Assembly (NCBI RefSeq): GCF_022267315.1
Contig: NZ_JAIKLE010000005.1
Location: 186,001-250,000 of the forward strand
Length of the DNA: 64,000 bases
Source: Maribellus maritimus
GTDB lineage: Bacteria; Bacteroidota; Bacteroidia; Bacteroidales; Prolixibacteraceae
Direction: 5' to 3'
Shown: positions 62,198 through 64,000 of the stretch, in pieces
Layout of the letters: every line of letters starts with the position of its first letter
How positions within the stretch are numbered: the stretch's first letter is position 1
Position numbers and translations under genes: made by a program
Notes under the pieces: generated by a model
What the model was told of the DNA's origin: nothing
The model's database searches: none
What the model saw: only the letters and a program-made list of their open reading frames with translations

Positions 62198-62518
62198 ATG
62201 TATTTTAATCATAAAAGAATATGCTTGTTCTCAATTACACTGATAGCTATTCTTTTGCCTGTTAAATCATTCTCCAAAGAAAAAAAAGAGTTAAAACGGG
62301 AACTTCCGGAAACGATTTCAAAAATACAATTTTACAAGGAGCCCACGAATTTGTCAGTTGATTCAGTTCATCGTCTGCATGAAAGTTTATTTAGAAAATT
62401 TACAAGTTATACCCTCCCAAAGAACAGGTTTTCTGGTTTAGAATTGAGATTGATAATCAACAAGCCACTGCCGGTGAATATTTTATTCAAAAAACTGTAC
62501 TATTTTTGCCTTTGCTAA
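62198..62518 (+). CDS. Small exported protein, hypothetical, possibly truncated
   Basis: A 106-aa protein with a signal peptide (MYFNHKRICLFSITLIAILL, cleavage near SFSK) and a Lys/Glu-rich then Ser/Thr-rich mature part. The last residues (KKLYYFCLC) are odd, and the DNA there carries a perfect -7 element for the next gene, so the C-terminus may be the remains of a longer reading frame. No family recognised. Confidence 0.4.
   Translation: MYFNHKRICLFSITLIAILLPVKSFSKEKKELKRELPETISKIQFYKEPTNLSVDSVHRLHESLFRKFTSYTLPKNRFSGLELRLIINKPLPVNILFKKLYYFCLC
62501..62508 (+). promoter_or_regulatory. Putative -7 element for the MATE gene
   Basis: TATTTTTG matches TAnnTTTG, 112 bases before the MATE ATG and inside the last codons of the preceding small frame. 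Confidence 0.4.
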
Positions 62519-62619
62519 TCCATTTTTCCTTTACCATAAATACATCTTAAACTGCAACTAATATCTGTAAACAATTGAGCACGGCGGATTAAAACAGAAG
62601 ACGGTTAACAAAAAAGGTT

Positions 62620-63963
62620 ATGAAACAGAAACAAGCTACAGCCGCACTTGGAACAGAAAATGTGTGGCGTTTATTGCTGCAATATGCTATTCCATCGGTT
62701 ATTGCTATGACGGCAACCTCTCTTTACAATATTACCGACAGTATTTTTATTGGTCAGGGTGTTGGAGCATTGGCAATCTCCGGTTTGGCCATTACCTTTC
62801 CGTTGATGAATCTGGGAGCTGCTTTTGGTTCACTGGTAGGAGTTGGAGCGTCAACATTAATGTCCTTGCGCCTCGGCCAGAAAGATTACGACAGTGCAAA
62901 CAGGATTTTAGGAAATGTGTTTGTACTGAATCTTATTCTTGGAATTGTTTACTCTATTATTGTATTAACTTTTCTCGATCCGATCTTATATTTTTTTGGA
63001 GCCAGCGAAAACACTCTTCCCTATGCACACGACTATATGATAATTATTTCGTTGGGTAACCTGGTTACACATTTATATCTGGGATTAAACGCCTTACTCC
63101 GGGCCACCGGCGAACCTAAAAAAGCAATGTTCACAACTATTTCCTCGGTAATCATCAACGCCATTTTGACTCCTGTTTTTATTTACGGGCTAAAACTGGG
63201 AATCAAGGGGGCGGCAATTGCAACTGTACTTTCGCAAACTTCTATGCTAATTTGGCAAATCAGGATATTCAGCAACAAAAAACATGTTGTTTATTTGCAA
63301 AAAGGCACATTCAGATTGAAACGTAAAATTGTACTTGACTCACTGGCAATTGGCGCTTCTCCTTTTGCCATGAACGTAGCATCCTCGGTAATTGTAATTA
63401 TTATTAACCAAAGTCTTACGCGACACGGTGGCGATTTGGCTGTAGGCGCCTTTGGTATAATTAACCGGTTAATGTTTCTGTTCGCCATGGTAGTTATGGG
63501 ATTAAACCAGGGGATGCAGCCAATTGCAGGGTATAACTATGGTGCCCGCCAAAACGACAGGGTAAACCTGGTATTGAAATATACAATTATACTTGCAACC
63601 GGAGTTATGACAATGGGATTCCTTGTCGGACAATTCTTCCCACGTGCAGTGGCTTCCATTTTCACAAAAGACGAGCAATTAATTAGCCTGGCCATTACCG
63701 GACTAACTCTCGTATTTATTACATTTCCGATAGACGGGTTTCAAATGGTAACTTCCAATTTTTTTCAAAGTATTGGAAAAGCAGGAAAAGCAATCTACCT
63801 GTCGCTTACCCGGCAGGTTCTTTTTTTACTTCCCTGTTTACTTATTTTCCCAGGTATTTGGGGAGTAAAGGGAGTGTGGTTGAGTCTTCCGGCATCTGAT
63901 ATCTTATCAAGTTTAAATGCCGGCTATTTACTGTACAGAGAATACAAAAAAAACAAAAATTAG
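62620..63963 (+). CDS. MATE family efflux transporter
   Basis: A 447-aa membrane protein with 12 predicted helices in two related halves (first half TSLYNITDSIFIGQGVGALA; second half INRLMFLFAMVVMGLNQGMQPIAGYNYGA). It belongs to the MepA-like/MATE group, which exports cationic drugs or metabolites using a Na+ or H+ gradient. The substrate is unknown. The C-terminus ends normally just before the window edge. Confidence 0.92.
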   Translation: MKQKQATAALGTENVWRLLLQYAIPSVIAMTATSLYNITDSIFIGQGVGALAISGLAITFPLMNLGAAFGSLVGVGASTLMSLRLGQKDYDSANRILGNVFVLNLILGIVYSIIVLTFLDPILYFFGASENTLPYAHDYMIIISLGNLVTHLYLGLNALLRATGEPKKAMFTTISSVIINAILTPVFIYGLKLGIKGAAIATVLSQTSMLIWQIRIFSNKKHVVYLQKGTFRLKRKIVLDSLAIGASPFAMNVASSVIVIIINQSLTRHGGDLAVGAFGIINRLMFLFAMVVMGLNQGMQPIAGYNYGARQNDRVNLVLKYTIILATGVMTMGFLVGQFFPRAVASIFTKDEQLISLAITGLTLVFITFPIDGFQMVTSNFFQSIGKAGKAIYLSLTRQVLFLLPCLLIFPGIWGVKGVWLSLPASDILSSLNAGYLLYREYKKNKN

Positions 63964-64000
63964 ATTGAAATTTTATTGCTAAAAAATACAGACGATGCAA

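Noticed and set aside
1-64000. CRISPR arrays, tRNA/rRNA genes, insertion sequences, phage or defence loci
   Set aside because: No regular repeat-spacer pattern, clover-leaf sequence, transposase, integrase or recognised defence gene was seen on either strand; a tRNAscan or defence-profile search would be decisive.

Overview
The window is a stretch of chromosome from a Bacteroidota bacterium, most likely of the Bacteroidales/Marinilabiliales kind (family-level placement is inference). The evidence is: a type IX secretion (gliding-motility C-terminal) cargo protein; DUF4290 next to murA; AT-rich leaders carrying the Bacteroidota -7 element TAnnTTTG; few Shine-Dalgarno sequences; Rex; and an exported sulfatase with a GH127 arabinofuranosidase. 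No rRNA, tRNA, CRISPR array, transposase or phage gene was recognised. Most genes are ordinary chromosomal ones. Several convergent gene pairs are separated by well-formed intrinsic terminators, many usable in both directions.

Layout. 0-3 kb: two paralogous outer-membrane proteins (the first cut by the window edge) and an unknown 190-aa gene. 3-7 kb: mutS2, a pterin carbinolamine dehydratase and a small coiled-coil protein. 7-17 kb: central carbon and energy metabolism, with an ndh-aconitase operon divergent from a pyruvate dehydrogenase operon (aceE, lipoyl E2, lpd) that ends in a universal stress protein. 17-26 kb: PRC-barrel protein, SodC-like lipoprotein, SDR, membrane proteins, a TonB-C-like protein, an aldehyde dehydrogenase, and a divergent diacylglycerol kinase/phosphatidate phosphatase pair.

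25-34 kb: a stress and metal block on the minus strand. It holds a sigma-54 response regulator, a six-BON-domain periplasmic protein and a five-gene operon (65-aa protein, CopB-type P-ATPase with a His-rich tail, DUF302, OsmC, SpoIIAA-like). Next come Rex with a 62-aa companion and a stand-alone ClpP. 34-43 kb: a HEAT-like membrane protein, T9SS cargo, UvrD helicase, DUF4290-murA, a TlpA thioredoxin and grpE-dnaJ. 43-48 kb: a Crp/Fnr regulator, serA and transketolase. 48-58 kb: an accessory block with exported isochorismatase-like hydrolase, sulfatase, SGNH hydrolase, lipoprotein, LamG-Ig-GH127 enzyme, CAT-like acyltransferase, a second Crp/Fnr regulator, an atypical SDR and a VOC protein. 58-64 kb: flavodiiron protein, mltG, murB, a small exported protein and a MATE transporter.

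The recurring theme is a facultative or microaerobic lifestyle. Rex (NADH/NAD sensing), type II NADH dehydrogenase, the PDH complex, flavodiiron oxygen/NO reductase, SodC and OsmC fit a bacterium that moves between low and higher oxygen. Cell-wall synthesis is represented by murA, murB and mltG. I found no obvious new defence or secretion system. The best leads are the Asp-type MurA, the second ClpP beside rex, the His-tailed CopB operon next to the BON protein and sigma-54 regulator, the GH127-acyltransferase unit with a palindromic upstream site, and several uncharacterised small genes.
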